A stretch of DNA of 64,000 bases from Nocardia brasiliensis (GTDB lineage Bacteria; Actinomycetota; Actinomycetes; Mycobacteriales; Mycobacteriaceae), in contig NZ_CP046171.1 of the NCBI RefSeq assembly GCF_011801125.1, forward strand, positions 5,146,001 to 5,210,000. Direction: 5' to 3'. The notes under the pieces were generated by a model, which saw only the letters and a list, made by a program, of their open reading frames with translations, made no database searches and was not told the DNA's origin. The position numbers were made by a program, and so were the translations under genes. This document shows positions 1-8,914 of the stretch, one piece after another; positions within the stretch are counted from its first letter, which is position 1; every line of letters begins with the position of its first letter.

Positions 1-3000
1 CCAGGCGGGCGCCGTGCAGCACGGCGCGGTCCAGATTCACGCCGACCAGCCGCGCGCCGGTCAGGTCCGCGTCGGTCAGGTCGACCTGACGCATGTCGCG
101 GTAGGACAGATCCTCGCCGGCCAACACCGCGCCGCGCAGATCCGCCGACGGCGCGGTGCGCAGCCGCGTGGTGAGCCGCACGGCGTTGGTCTTGGAGACC
201 TCGTCGGCGGCCGGATCGTCGAGCACACCGTCGGCCCAGGCGCGCGCGGTCCGGACGTCGGCGAGATCGCACAGGAAGTCGATGGACAGCTGCGACAGCG
301 GCACCCGGGCCAACTGCGGCGGCGCGGTGACCCCCGCGGCGAACTGTTCGGCGATGTGGTTGGCGACCAGCCATTCGGTGACCGAGGAGTGGATGAACCC
401 GAACAGGTTGTCCTCGGTGCGCACCAGCAGACTGCCCGATCCGATGGCATGGGCCGACTGCTGCACCGACATCCGGTTCGAGCCGGTCATCTCCACCAAA
501 CCCTGTGCGACCTCGGTCAATTCGGACAGGCGCAGGTACGGTTCCCCGGTCTCCCAGATGCGTAGCGCGAAAGCCGTGACCGCCAGCCATAATTCGTGCA
601 ATCGCAGGCCGGGCAGCGAGCCCGCGGTGCTCGCGGTGCGATCGGTCTCGTAGGCCAGCCAGGATTCGAGGATCTCCCGATACAGCCCCGCCGCGCCGAC
701 GGTCTGCTGCGCGCCCGCCGCCGCCCGCAGGCGTCGCTCGTCCAGATCCGCGATGAAGCTGAGCATGCGCGGGTTCTGCGCCAGACCGAGCAGATCCTGG
801 ATGCCGGTGATCAGCCGCATCCTGGCCTCGGCGCGATGCACGTCGCCGCCGTAGCGGTTGGTGAGAAACGCGTGCACCTGCGCGGGCGCGAAGTCCTCGA
901 CCGAGAGGATATGGCGATCCTGCAGCAGCCCCACCCGCTCCCCCAGCGCGGTCAGCACCTGGGCGCGGGAGGCGAAATGCTGAGTACGGCTCGCCACAAT
1001 GATTTTCGCCTTGCCGACCGCGGCCTGCAGCAGTGTCTCGAGATGGTCAGTGGCGAACTCGTAGCTGATCCGGGTGACGAGTTCGTCGAAGCCGTCGAAC
1101 AACAGCACCACCCGGCCCTCACGGAGCATGTAGCGCAACGCTTTCAGATCGATGCGCTCCTCACCGTGGTTGGCCAGGTGCGCGGCGACCAATCCGTCCA
1201 CCGAGTGCGTCTTGTCCAGGTGCCGCAGTTCGATCAGGATCGGGATCAGCGCGGGCATGGTCTCGGTGATCCGGCGCGCGACCTCGTGCAGCGCGAAGGT
1301 CTTCCCGCGGCCGAAATCGCCGAGCACCAGGACGAATCGGCCGTGATCGGCGGCGACCAGGCGCAGCAGCTCGGCGACCAGGTCGTCCTGGACCACCTGG
1401 TCGCCGTGCTCCAGCATCCGGAAGCGCTGCGGCACATAGAGTTCGGGCGGATAGCGGCGATCGGTGCGCAGCCGCTCCACCTGCTTGGCCAGGTAGTCGT
1501 CCAGGTCGAGCAGTCCCTGGAACTCGGTGAAGCTGCGCACCCGCAGCCCCTGGCTCGCGGCCTCGTCGCGCAGCGAACGTGGCGGCGGCGCACCGCGGTA
1601 CACCAGCTCCGAGCCGTATTCCGGATCGTGGCCGAGGAAGTCATCGATCACCTGCCTGGTCATGTCGCCGACGTGTGCGCCGATGCGCCACTGGGCGGTC
1701 ACCTCGTCGCGCTGGTGGGTGATGATCAGATGCGGCGGCTCGGATTCGACGCGCCGGATCTTCGCGTCGGGGTAGCGCGTCTCGCACACCTCGGCCACCC
1801 GCTCGAGCAGCCGTCCCTGCGGATCGACCACCGCGGGCGTCTCCGGCACGACGTGCATCGGCTCGTCGGCGCCGGGTAGCTCCGGCATCGCGTTCGGCGA
1901 CAGCGCCGCAACGGCATTCGTCCATGGCAGGTCCAGCTGGGCGGTGGGCGTGCCCGCGTCCCCCGAGGACGCGCTGTAGCGGGCCAGCCCCTCGGCGGTC
2001 AGGTGGATGATCTCGTCGCGGCCCGGCGCGGCCGCGGGAATGACCGGCAGCCTGCCGTCCAGCCGATCCAGATGCACCCCGCCCGGTCCCGGTCCGTGCA
2101 ATAGCAGGTTCAACCGCCCGCCGAGCAGTCGGGACAGGGTGTCGACGTCGCGGAGCAGCGCCGGATCGTGCGGCGAGGCCGCCGTGCCGGGCAAGGGATC
2201 GTGCCGGACCGCCCCGAGCCGCAGCCACCCGTTCTCCTCGAACGCGCGCAGCCGCTCGGCGAACCAGGCGGCCTGCGGTTCCCCGATCTGACCGTAATCG
2301 TCGTCGGGTAGGTGCGTCGCGGCCATGGTGGAGTTCAAACCCGCGACCACCACCCGCAATTCGGGGATCGGGAACAACGTCCACGGCTGCCCGACGTCGA
2401 ACACCAGATGGTCCAGCCCCTGATACAGCTCGCTGAACAGGCGCGCGTACTGCTCCAGTTTCGGGAAGTAGGGCGCCTGCGGTTTCCGGTCGCGCGCTTC
2501 GCAATTCAGGAAGTAGGCGTGACACGCGACCTTGGAGACGTCGTGATTTCCCGGCACCACGACCAGCCGGTCCGGTTCGAGCCCGAGCAGCACGCGCAAT
2601 CCGGTCAGAAAGCTCAGCGCCTCGTCGACCTCGCGCGGCTTACCGGATTCGGTGAGATCGCCGGTCACCACGATCAGATCCGGTTTCGGCACACCGCGAT
2701 CGATCGACTGGGTGACGTTCGACCAGATCCGGGCCTGGAGTTCGCGGGCGGTGCCCGGCTCGTCCGGCGCGAGCAGGCCGCGCCCGAAGCGCGGACCCGC
2801 GACATGCAGCACGCTGACCCCCGACCGCTGCTCGGCCCGCGCCGCGCCGCCCGGAAAGGCCGGTGGCGCAACGGGGGTGCGCCTGCTCATCGGCGACGCG
2901 ACCGGCCCCTCTGCTTCCTCATCGGCATAGCGGTCCGGTTGCGTCACGTCCAGCTCGTTCGGAAAGCCAGGCGCTCTGACCGGCTTCGCCCGGCCCGCCA

Positions 3001-3406
3001 GCATGTGCCGCACCCGATCCAGCAGGTTCCGGCGTGCCTGGTCGTCGGTCGAGACGTCGACCAGATCGATGTAGGTCAGGGTGGCGAGCAAGCCTTCCAA
3101 CTGGCATTCGGCGATCCGCACCGGCAGCAGCTTGCCCGGGTCGGTGCGGAACGCGGCCTGCCATTCCATTGTCCCGTAACGGGATTGGAGATAGTTGTCG
3201 GACAGGACCAGCAGCACGATGGCCGAATCCCGCACGCCGCGGTCCATGAAATCGATGAAGTTGGTGCCAGGCACGAAATCCCAGGCCTGGATCATGGTGC
3301 GATATCCGGCGCTCTCCAACTGCCAGGCCAGCCAGGTCGCCCACCGCTCGTCCGCCGGGGAATAGCTGATGAAGATGTCCCGCGGCCGCCCACCCTGCTG
3401 TGTCAC
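1..3406 (-). CDS. TIR / degenerate metallophosphoesterase / NACHT / pentapeptide-repeat protein, C-terminus cut by window edge
   Basis: One frame stays open from a GTG at 3406 (GGGGG just upstream) to the left edge, about 1135 codons. Residues 9-145 are a TIR domain: it opens FISYSPADERW, and Glu81 in YGTMEWQ matches the catalytic glutamate of NAD-cleaving TIRs. Residues about 190-420 follow a calcineurin-type phosphoesterase pattern (VVTGDLTESG, VVPGNHDVS). However, the first metal motif reads HVAGPRFG instead of the usual SDLHFG, and the terminal GHxH is replaced by HGPGPGGVH, so the domain is probably inactive. A NACHT NTPase follows, with Walker A GDFGRGKT near residue 695 and Walker B LLFDGFDEL near 770. 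The last visible 45 residues are A(D/N)L-type pentapeptide repeats. The architecture (effector, sensor-like module, STAND ATPase, repeats) resembles bacterial immune receptors; a defence role is inferred. It is divergent from the permease at 3416. Confidence 0.85.
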   Translation of the reverse strand, partial: MTQQGGRPRDIFISYSPADERWATWLAWQLESAGYRTMIQAWDFVPGTNFIDFMDRGVRDSAIVLLVLSDNYLQSRYGTMEWQAAFRTDPGKLLPVRIAECQLEGLLATLTYIDLVDVSTDDQARRNLLDRVRHMLAGRAKPVRAPGFPNELDVTQPDRYADEEAEGPVASPMSRRTPVAPPAFPGGAARAEQRSGVSVLHVAGPRFGRGLLAPDEPGTARELQARIWSNVTQSIDRGVPKPDLIVVTGDLTESGKPREVDEALSFLTGLRVLLGLEPDRLVVVPGNHDVSKVACHAYFLNCEARDRKPQAPYFPKLEQYARLFSELYQGLDHLVFDVGQPWTLFPIPELRVVVAGLNSTMAATHLPDDDYGQIGEPQAAWFAERLRAFEENGWLRLGAVRHDPLPGTAASPHDPALLRDVDTLSRLLGGRLNLLLHGPGPGGVHLDRLDGRLPVIPAAAPGRDEIIHLTAEGLARYSASSGDAGTPTAQLDLPWTNAVAALSPNAMPELPGADEPMHVVPETPAVVDPQGRLLERVAEVCETRYPDAKIRRVESEPPHLIITHQRDEVTAQWRIGAHVGDMTRQVIDDFLGHDPEYGSELVYRGAPPPRSLRDEAASQGLRVRSFTEFQGLLDLDDYLAKQVERLRTDRRYPPELYVPQRFRMLEHGDQVVQDDLVAELLRLVAADHGRFVLVLGDFGRGKTFALHEVARRITETMPALIPILIELRHLDKTHSVDGLVAAHLANHGEERIDLKALRYMLREGRVVLLFDGFDELVTRISYEFATDHLETLLQAAVGKAKIIVASRTQHFASRAQVLTALGERVGLLQDRHILSVEDFAPAQVHAFLTNRYGGDVHRAEARMRLITGIQDLLGLAQNPRMLSFIADLDERRLRAAAGAQQTVGAAGLYREILESWLAYETDRTASTAGSLPGLRLHELWLAVTAFALRIWETGEPYLRLSELTEVAQGLVEMTGSNRMSVQQSAHAIGSGSLLVRTEDNLFGFIHSSVTEWLVANHIAEQFAAGVTAPPQLARVPLSQLSIDFLCDLADVRTARAWADGVLDDPAADEVSKTNAVRLTTRLRTAPSADLRGAVLAGEDLSYRDMRQVDLTDADLTGARLVGVNLDRAVLHGARL

Positions 3407-3415
3407 GCCCCCAGT

Positions 3416-4702
3416 ATGGCGCAGGCCAATAGCATGGCAGTCGTGCCCGAACAGGTCGACTCCCCCGAGCGCAACATTCCGCCGCACGCGTCGGCGGCCA
3501 CCGCGCGCCCCCGCTGGGGCCTGAGCGTGCTCGATTGGGTCCGGATCGCGCTGCTCGTCGCCGGCGTGCTCTGCGTGCTGACCGGACTGCTGCCCAGGGA
3601 CGAGGCGGTGGACAATATGCGCCGCATCGGCCCGCTGCTGCTGTTTCTCGGCAGCGTGATCGTGCTGGCCGAACTCACCCGCCAGGCCAAGGTGTTCGAC
3701 GTGATCGCGCACCGGCTCGCCATTCTCGGACGCGGCTACTATCCGGCGCTGTTCCTGCTGTGTGTCCTGTTCGCCTCGGCGACCACCATCCTGCTCAACC
3801 TCGACACCACCGCCGTGCTGATCACCCCGGTGATGCTCGCGCTGGCCGCGCCCGCGCGCATTCCGCCGCTGCCGCTGGCGATGACCACGCTCTGGCTCGC
3901 CAACACCGCCAGCCTGCTGCTACCGGTCTCCAACCTCACCAATCTGCTTGCCGCCGACCGGGTCGCGCTGACCGCGACCGAGTTCGCCACCAGAATGTGG
4001 GCGCCCCAGCTGATTTCGATCGCCGCGACGATGCTGTGCCTCTGGCTGTGGTACTGGCGGCGGGGCAGGCGCGACGCCGACCGCTACCTCCCGCCCGAGC
4101 CGGTGCGTCCCTCGAACGCGAAAGAGCGTGCGCTGCTGTACACCACCGCGGGCGCCTGTCTGCTGTTCATCTTCGCGATCCCGTTCGTCGGCGACCGCAT
4201 CGGCATCGCCGCGACCATCGCCGCCGCCATCGCGGTGCTCGCGTTCGCGGTGTTCGACCGCCGATCCTTGCGCTGGGCGCTGATTCCCTGGCAGCTCCTG
4301 GTTTTCGTGGTCGGCCTGTTCCTGGTGGTGCCCACCCTCGGCAGGCTCGGCCTCTCCGATCTGATGCACACCCTGATCGGCGACGACACCGGTGCGGCGG
4401 GCGCGTTCCGCGCGGCCGGCGCCGGCGCGGCCCTATCCAACATCGCCAACAACCTGCCCGCCTACACCGCGGGCGAGGCGGTGGTGCCCACCGGCAATCA
4501 CGATCAGCTGCTCGCCCTGCTCATCGGCACCAATATCGGTCCGGTGGTGACCCCGTGGGCGTCCCTGGCCACCCTGCTCTGCCTGGAGTTCTGCCGCACG
4601 CACGAGGTGCGCGTCCCGATGCTGCGCTTCGTGCTCACCGGGTTCGGGCTGGCGCTGCTCGGCACCGTCGGCGCGGTCGGGGCGCTGCTCGTCCTCGGGT
4701 GA
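3416..4702 (+). CDS. SLC13 / ArsB-NhaD-type anion permease
   Basis: A 428-residue polytopic membrane protein with about ten hydrophobic helices. The first starts near residue 42. The motif LNLDTTAVLITPVMLAL and the later NIANNLPAYTAGEA are the paired hairpin-type motifs of the ArsB/CitM/SLC13 ion-transporter superfamily. It probably moves an oxyanion or carboxylate across the cytoplasmic membrane; the substrate cannot be told from sequence. ATG at 3416 is chosen because it lies just past the divergent GTG of the TIR gene; an in-frame ATG at 3434 is an alternative. The reading frame is open far upstream, but that part is only the antisense of the TIR gene. No arsenic-resistance partner genes are adjacent, so an arsenite role is not supported by context. 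Confidence 0.85.
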   Translation: MAQANSMAVVPEQVDSPERNIPPHASAATARPRWGLSVLDWVRIALLVAGVLCVLTGLLPRDEAVDNMRRIGPLLLFLGSVIVLAELTRQAKVFDVIAHRLAILGRGYYPALFLLCVLFASATTILLNLDTTAVLITPVMLALAAPARIPPLPLAMTTLWLANTASLLLPVSNLTNLLAADRVALTATEFATRMWAPQLISIAATMLCLWLWYWRRGRRDADRYLPPEPVRPSNAKERALLYTTAGACLLFIFAIPFVGDRIGIAATIAAAIAVLAFAVFDRRSLRWALIPWQLLVFVVGLFLVVPTLGRLGLSDLMHTLIGDDTGAAGAFRAAGAGAALSNIANNLPAYTAGEAVVPTGNHDQLLALLIGTNIGPVVTPWASLATLLCLEFCRTHEVRVPMLRFVLTGFGLALLGTVGAVGALLVLG

Positions 4703-4733
4703 GCTCGTGCCCCACGATGTCTCGTGACTCGAC

Positions 4734-5606
4734 CTAGCCCGGCAGCCCCGTCACCCGAACCGCACTCGCGGATTTCACCAGCAACGCGAGTTCGGGCAGC
4801 ACCCGTGGGTCCCCCGCGATGAAATCCACCTCGCCGGCGGGCAGGTCAAGGCGCTCGTCGAGCGCGGCACCGGCGAAATCGGTGATGTGCATGCCGGATT
4901 CGCGGGCGAGCAGCGCACCGGCCGGGAGGTCGATCAGGCCTGCTCGATAGCCGACGAAACCGTCGATGTCACCGCTGCTCACCATGACCCAGCACAGCAG
5001 CGGTGACCAGAGCTGGATCAACCTGCGCGAGGACGACTCCAGCGTCAGACGCAGGGCCCGCGCGATCGGATCGGTGCGGGTGACGGGGTAGCCCTGCAGC
5101 CACGCGAGCACGGGGGCATGGTCGGGTCGCCGCGTCGGCTGCCGCAGCGGGCCGTTCGGCCCCATGGCGCCGCGCCCGCGCACAGCGGTCCAGGTGCGCT
5201 CGGCGATCGGATCGTGTACCACGCCGACGACCGGAGTTCCGTTGTGACACAGGGCGATACCGACCGTGCAGACGGGCAGCCCGATCGTGATGTTGTTGGT
5301 GCCGTCGAGCGGATCGACGACCCAGCACCAGGAATCGTCGCCGCTGTCGAGCACCCCGGACTCCTCGGCCAGGATGCGATGCCGCGGGAACGCGCGTCGG
5401 AGGTGTTCCAGGATGATCCGCTCGGCGCGCAGGTCCAGGTCGGTCACCACGTCTCCGCCCACGTCCTTGGTACTCACGGTGAGCGCACCGAGCAGACCCG
5501 CCCGGATCGCCCGGCCCGCTTCGACGGCGGCCGTAACCGCGACATCCGCGGCCACCTCCAGCACCGTCTCGGGCAGCACCTGGTGCATCACGTCGCCTGC
5601 TCGCAT
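4734..5606 (-). CDS. Inositol-monophosphatase-family phosphatase
   Basis: A 290-residue member of the Mg/Li-sensitive phosphatase superfamily (IMPase/FBPase/PAP phosphatase). The metal-binding Glu pair EESG (81-84), the hallmark DPLDGT (98-103) and the later IDLPAG in the place of the usual WDxAAG are all present; replacement of the Trp is common outside true IMPases. It should hydrolyse a small phosphomonoester such as inositol phosphate, histidinol phosphate or 3'-phosphoadenosine 5'-phosphate; which one is unknown. ATG at 5606 has GGAG six bases upstream. A second ATG at 5588 overlaps the upstream stop as TGATG and is nearly as likely. It is the last gene of a translationally coupled trio with the cupin and the two-helix membrane protein. 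Confidence 0.85.
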   Translation of the reverse strand: MRAGDVMHQVLPETVLEVAADVAVTAAVEAGRAIRAGLLGALTVSTKDVGGDVVTDLDLRAERIILEHLRRAFPRHRILAEESGVLDSGDDSWCWVVDPLDGTNNITIGLPVCTVGIALCHNGTPVVGVVHDPIAERTWTAVRGRGAMGPNGPLRQPTRRPDHAPVLAWLQGYPVTRTDPIARALRLTLESSSRRLIQLWSPLLCWVMVSSGDIDGFVGYRAGLIDLPAGALLARESGMHITDFAGAALDERLDLPAGEVDFIAGDPRVLPELALLVKSASAVRVTGLPG

Positions 5607-6268
5607 CGGTTCTCCAGTTGCTTCGGTCGGACGTGCAGGTGGTCGAGCACGGTGCGCGCGGCGCCGCGCGATTCCACGGGGGTGCACGGGGTTCGGTGCA
5701 CCCAGTGGTCGGTCGTTGCGAGCGTACCCAGGGACAGGTCGGGGTGGCCGCGGTTGTCCTCGCCGAGCACCACGGTGGCCGCCGCGCCGCGCACATCGGA
5801 GACATGGAACGCGCCGTGCGGCAGCGTGTAGACCTCGCCCGCGCCGAATTCTTCCCTGGACCGAACGCGATAGGCGACCAGGCGCGGGGTCGCGCGGACC
5901 AGATCACCGTCGGCCGCACTCTGGATCTCGAACATGCGGTGCGTTGGACGCGATGGCGCACTGTCTATTTCGAGGATCTCGTTGCCGACCGTGCCGTACA
6001 GCACGGTGCTGAGCAGATCCCAGCTGTGCGCGTGCATCGGCGAGGTGGTCGGCCGGGCATACCCGCCCTCGGTCCAGACGTGCACGCAGACGCCGCGCCC
6101 CTCGCCACGCCACACCGGAAAACACAAGAACCCCAAGGGATGTCGGACGGCGACCAGCTCGGAGCTGCCGTCCGCGACACCCGCCAGCACCGCGCCCGCC
6201 CAGTCCCGCACGGCGTTCGCGGCGTCGTCGAGGGCGAGCAGCGTGCGCAGGCGGGCGTATTCGTTCAT
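5588..6268 (-). CDS. Cysteine-dioxygenase-like cupin protein
   Basis: A 226-residue protein. The pattern H79-A-H81-S-W-D followed by LYG, then H151 and H155 in LPHGAFHVSD, matches the metal-binding histidines of the cysteine dioxygenase branch of cupins. Such enzymes bind Fe(II) and oxidise a small thiol with O2; the real substrate here is not known and the sequence is divergent, so a sensor role is also possible. Its ATG overlaps the stop of the upstream membrane-protein gene as TGATG, and its own stop overlaps the phosphatase start. The two overlaps imply coupled translation and a shared task. Confidence 0.7.
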   Translation of the reverse strand: MNEYARLRTLLALDDAANAVRDWAGAVLAGVADGSSELVAVRHPLGFLCFPVWRGEGRGVCVHVWTEGGYARPTTSPMHAHSWDLLSTVLYGTVGNEILEIDSAPSRPTHRMFEIQSAADGDLVRATPRLVAYRVRSREEFGAGEVYTLPHGAFHVSDVRGAAATVVLGEDNRGHPDLSLGTLATTDHWVHRTPCTPVESRGAARTVLDHLHVRPKQLENRCEQAT

Positions 6269-7158
6269 CAGTACGGGTTCCGGGGTTGTAGCGCGCGGCG
6301 CACGATATCGGCGACGTCGCGATCGGTGAAGGCGGCCGGTAACGCCAGACCGAGGGTCTGGAACACGCCACGGACCTGGTCGACGGTCGGCTCGTCGGAC
6401 AGCGGCAGTTCCTCGGTGCGACTCAGCGGAACCTGTTTGGTCTGTTTGAAACTGGCGACCAGTTCGCGGTTGAAGTCGCGGTAGTACGGCTTGTCGCGCT
6501 CGAACATCATCGCCGGGGTGTTCGGATTGTCCTGCGTGACAATGACGCAACTGGACGACAGATCCCAGCGGAAGGTCGTCATCACCGCCGAGAGGCCGAC
6601 ATCGATGGTGAGGAAGGTGAACCGCTGCCGGTACCAGCAGGCCGCGAGCACCGTCGCGAACGCCTCCTTGCGGGTGCGCTCGGTGGTCCACAGCTCACCG
6701 GTGCGATCGGCTTCGGGCTGCAGCGAGGAACGGAACTGCGCGTAGGTCTTGCAGAGCTGTTCGTCGGTGGGATCCAGGATCTCCAATTGCACCCGCAGCG
6801 GCCGCTGTTCGCGCCGGGCGTTCTCCACGCATTCGCGCAGCGTCACCGCGCGGATGTAGGTTCCGGTGCCGCCCTTGAACATCCACTGCTCGGTCCCGCG
6901 CCGGGCGAGGGTGTGCGCGTGGCCGATCTCCGGCCCGTACAGCAGATGCACCGAGGTCGCGTCGCGCACCGCCTTCGCCGACAGATGTCGGTCCCGTAGC
7001 AGGGTGATCGCGACCAGGCCGAGCACCAGCAGCATGGCGGCGTTCACCTGGTCGGTCCCGATGACGTCGAGGAACTGCAGCAACCCCACGGTGATCGCGA
7101 GCAGCACCGCGAAAGAGCCGTCGACGTTGTTGCGGAACCAGATCAGAAACCGTGCCAT
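6268..7158 (-). CDS. Two-helix membrane protein of unknown function, first gene of coupled trio
   Basis: A 296-residue protein. ATG at 7158 has a strong AGGGGAG eight bases upstream; upstream in-frame codons are rejected for that reason. Residues 15-33 and 36-54 form two membrane helices separated by a short polar turn, leaving a soluble part of about 240 residues. That part contains a striking W-x-FKGGTGTYIR (92-103), ILDPTDEQLCKTYAQFR (127-143) and VIVTQDNPNTPAMMF (205-219). I do not recognise the family. The layout (two helices anchoring a conserved cytosolic domain) is shared by several predicted membrane effectors of bacterial conflict systems, but this is only an analogy. The next two genes are joined to it by stop/start overlaps. 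Confidence 0.7.
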   Translation of the reverse strand: MARFLIWFRNNVDGSFAVLLAITVGLLQFLDVIGTDQVNAAMLLVLGLVAITLLRDRHLSAKAVRDATSVHLLYGPEIGHAHTLARRGTEQWMFKGGTGTYIRAVTLRECVENARREQRPLRVQLEILDPTDEQLCKTYAQFRSSLQPEADRTGELWTTERTRKEAFATVLAACWYRQRFTFLTIDVGLSAVMTTFRWDLSSSCVIVTQDNPNTPAMMFERDKPYYRDFNRELVASFKQTKQVPLSRTEELPLSDEPTVDQVRGVFQTLGLALPAAFTDRDVADIVRRALQPRNPY

Positions 7159-7453
7159 GCGCTCCCCTGCGTTTCCACCAGAATAGGCGGCCCGAATCGC
7201 TCCGGACGAGGGAAACGAGAAGTCGTGCGCGCCAACGGACATCCTCGGCATGGTCGCACGCCCGCGGCGCGCGGGCACGAGTGGCCCATGGCACACCCCG
7301 CCGACTTGACCTCGAGTGCGGTTGAGCTACCAGGATGAGAAACGGTCGCGGGGAACATCTCCGGGACCGAGCGCCCGGCTCTGCGGGCGGCCCGCTCCCG
7401 CCGGCTCCCGTACACCCCCGGCGGGAGCGTACGGGCCCACCGCACAACGCGAA

Positions 7454-7495
7454 ACGCACCCCGTCCGACTACTGACCGAGTCGAAGGGGGTGCGT
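7454..7495 (-). terminator. Rho-independent-type terminator of the pepQ-efp-nusB-yciI unit
   Basis: An imperfect inverted repeat (ACGCACCCC...GGGGTGCGT, extended by TCCGACT/AGTCGAA) lies 14 bases past the yciI stop. The gap 7159-7508 otherwise holds no gene on either strand that I can support. Its lower part must carry the promoter of the coupled trio. Confidence 0.65.
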
Positions 7496-7508
7496 CCGGT
7501 GTGTGCCG

Positions 7509-7766
7509 CTAAGCGGGTGTCGTCGGTTCCCACTCGTAGACGGTGACGTCCGAGGAGCCGGTGGTGTGCACCGGGTCGGCGAACGCGAGTGCCTTTGCCG
7601 CGTCGAGGCTTTCGGCGTGCACGAAGTACGCGCCGCCGCTACCGTCGCCGAACTTGGCGCTCTCCACCAACTGGGCGCCCAGATCCCTCAGGAACTGCTT
7701 GTGCGGCTCGATCACGGCCGGGTCGAAGCGCGGCGTGCGCATCGCCAGGACGAGGAACTTCTTCAC
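7509..7766 (-). CDS. YciI-family small protein
   Basis: 85 residues, beginning with a beta strand ([11 protein letters not shown]) and containing [16 protein letters not shown] and [21 protein letters not shown], the layout of the ferredoxin-like YCII fold with its conserved His and Asp. Members are small putative enzymes or stress-linked proteins; the function here is unknown. The GTG start overlaps the nusB stop by GTGA, so translation is probably coupled and this is the last gene of the pepQ-efp-nusB unit. Confidence 0.8.
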   Translation of the reverse strand: MKKFLVLAMRTPRFDPAVIEPHKQFLRDLGAQLVESAKFGDGSGGAYFVHAESLDAAKALAFADPVHTTGSSDVTVYEWEPTTPA

Positions 7767-8281
7767 GCCTCGGGCTCCGGACGGGGCGCGCGGGTGGCCG
7801 CCGCCGCGGCCCGCACCTGCGGCGCGACCAGCACGACCTGCCCGAGCACACCGTTGACGAACGAGGGGGAATCGTCGGTGGACAGCTCCTTGGCCAGCTC
7901 CACCGCCTCGTCCACCGCGACGACCGGCGGAACATCGTTGGCGTGGAACAACTCCCACACCGCGATCCGCAGGATGGCGCGGTCGACGGCGGGCAGCCGG
8001 GACAGCTCCCAATCCTTCAGATACGACTCGATGGTGCCGTCCACCCGGTCCAGGTCGTCGGCGACGCCCTCGACCAGCGTGTGGGTGTAGGCGTGCACCG
8101 GGGCGACCGCCTGGTCGCGGGTCGCCAGCTCGGTCCGCTCGTCGAGCAGATCGGCCGGGTCCACGTCGCGCGCCTCCGCCTCGAAAAGCAGGTCGACGGC
8201 CCGGCGCCGCGCCTTGTGCCGCGTGCCGAGCTTCTTGAACGTGGACTTCTTGTCCAACGGCTGTTCAGCCACAGTCACCAT
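7763..8281 (-). CDS. nusB: Transcription antitermination factor NusB
   Basis: 172 residues and all-helical. The opening [20 protein letters not shown] is the typical Arg-rich NusB helix that binds boxA RNA with NusE (S10) in rRNA antitermination. The later [34 protein letters not shown] and [26 protein letters not shown] segments match the family closely. About 30 residues past the core are variable. It follows efp by 21 bases, an order conserved across actinobacteria. Confidence 0.96.
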   Translation of the reverse strand: MVTVAEQPLDKKSTFKKLGTRHKARRRAVDLLFEAEARDVDPADLLDERTELATRDQAVAPVHAYTHTLVEGVADDLDRVDGTIESYLKDWELSRLPAVDRAILRIAVWELFHANDVPPVVAVDEAVELAKELSTDDSPSFVNGVLGQVVLVAPQVRAAAAATRAPRPEPEA

Positions 8282-8302
8282 TATCCTGCTCGCGCGCGGC
8301 GA

Positions 8303-8866
8303 TCAGGCGTTGACTCGGCCGAGGTAGCTGCCGTCGCGCGAGTCGATGCGCAGCTTGTCGCCGGTGTTGATGAACAGCGGGACCTGCACCTCGGCGCCGG
8401 TCTCCAGCGTCGCGGGCTTGGTGCCGCCGGTGGAGCGGTCACCCTGCAGGCCGATGTCGGTGTGCTGCACCTCGAGCTCGACGGTCACCGGGAGCTCGAC
8501 GTAGAGCGGGGCTCCCTCGTGCGTGGCGACCTGCACGCTCATGTTCTCCAGCAGGAACCGGGCGCCGGGGCCGATGGTCTGCTCGGAGATCGAGATCTGG
8601 TCGAAGGTGTCGCCGTCCATGAAGACGTAGTCCGAACCGTCGTGGTACAGGTAGGTCATGTCCCGGCGGTCGACGGTGGCCGTCTCCACCTTGACACCGG
8701 CGTTGAAGGTCTTGTCGACGACCTTGCCGGACAGCACGTTCTTCAGCTTGGTCCGCACGAACGCGGGGCCCTTGCCCGGCTTGACGTGCTGGAATTCGAC
8801 GATCTGCTGAAGCTGACCGTCGATCTTCAGCACAAGGCCGTTCTTGAAGTCGCTGGTGTCCGCCAC
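8303..8866 (-). CDS. efp: Elongation factor P
   Basis: 187 residues, the normal length. EF-P enters the ribosomal E site and relieves stalling at polyproline. The KOW-like N-domain ([20 protein letters not shown]) carries the PGKGPAF loop at about 31-37, where Lys33 sits at the tip position that in other bacteria is modified. Two OB domains follow and the C-terminus is YLGRVNA. It lies 48 bases after pepQ and 21 before nusB. Confidence 0.97.
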   Translation of the reverse strand: MADTSDFKNGLVLKIDGQLQQIVEFQHVKPGKGPAFVRTKLKNVLSGKVVDKTFNAGVKVETATVDRRDMTYLYHDGSDYVFMDGDTFDQISISEQTIGPGARFLLENMSVQVATHEGAPLYVELPVTVELEVQHTDIGLQGDRSTGGTKPATLETGAEVQVPLFINTGDKLRIDSRDGSYLGRVNA

Positions 8867-8914
8867 TGTCCTCGGATCTCCTAGTTCGTAAACAACATGG
8901 GGGTCGAACCGGCG

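Noticed and set aside
2312..3415. N-terminal extension of the permease frame
   Set aside because: This stretch is antisense to the TIR/phosphoesterase gene, has no transporter features, and the membrane protein naturally starts at 3416.
7290..7345. tRNA-like stretch (GGTAGCTCAACC on the minus strand)
   Set aside because: Only a D-arm-like string is present; no anticodon arm, T-arm or acceptor pairing can be drawn.
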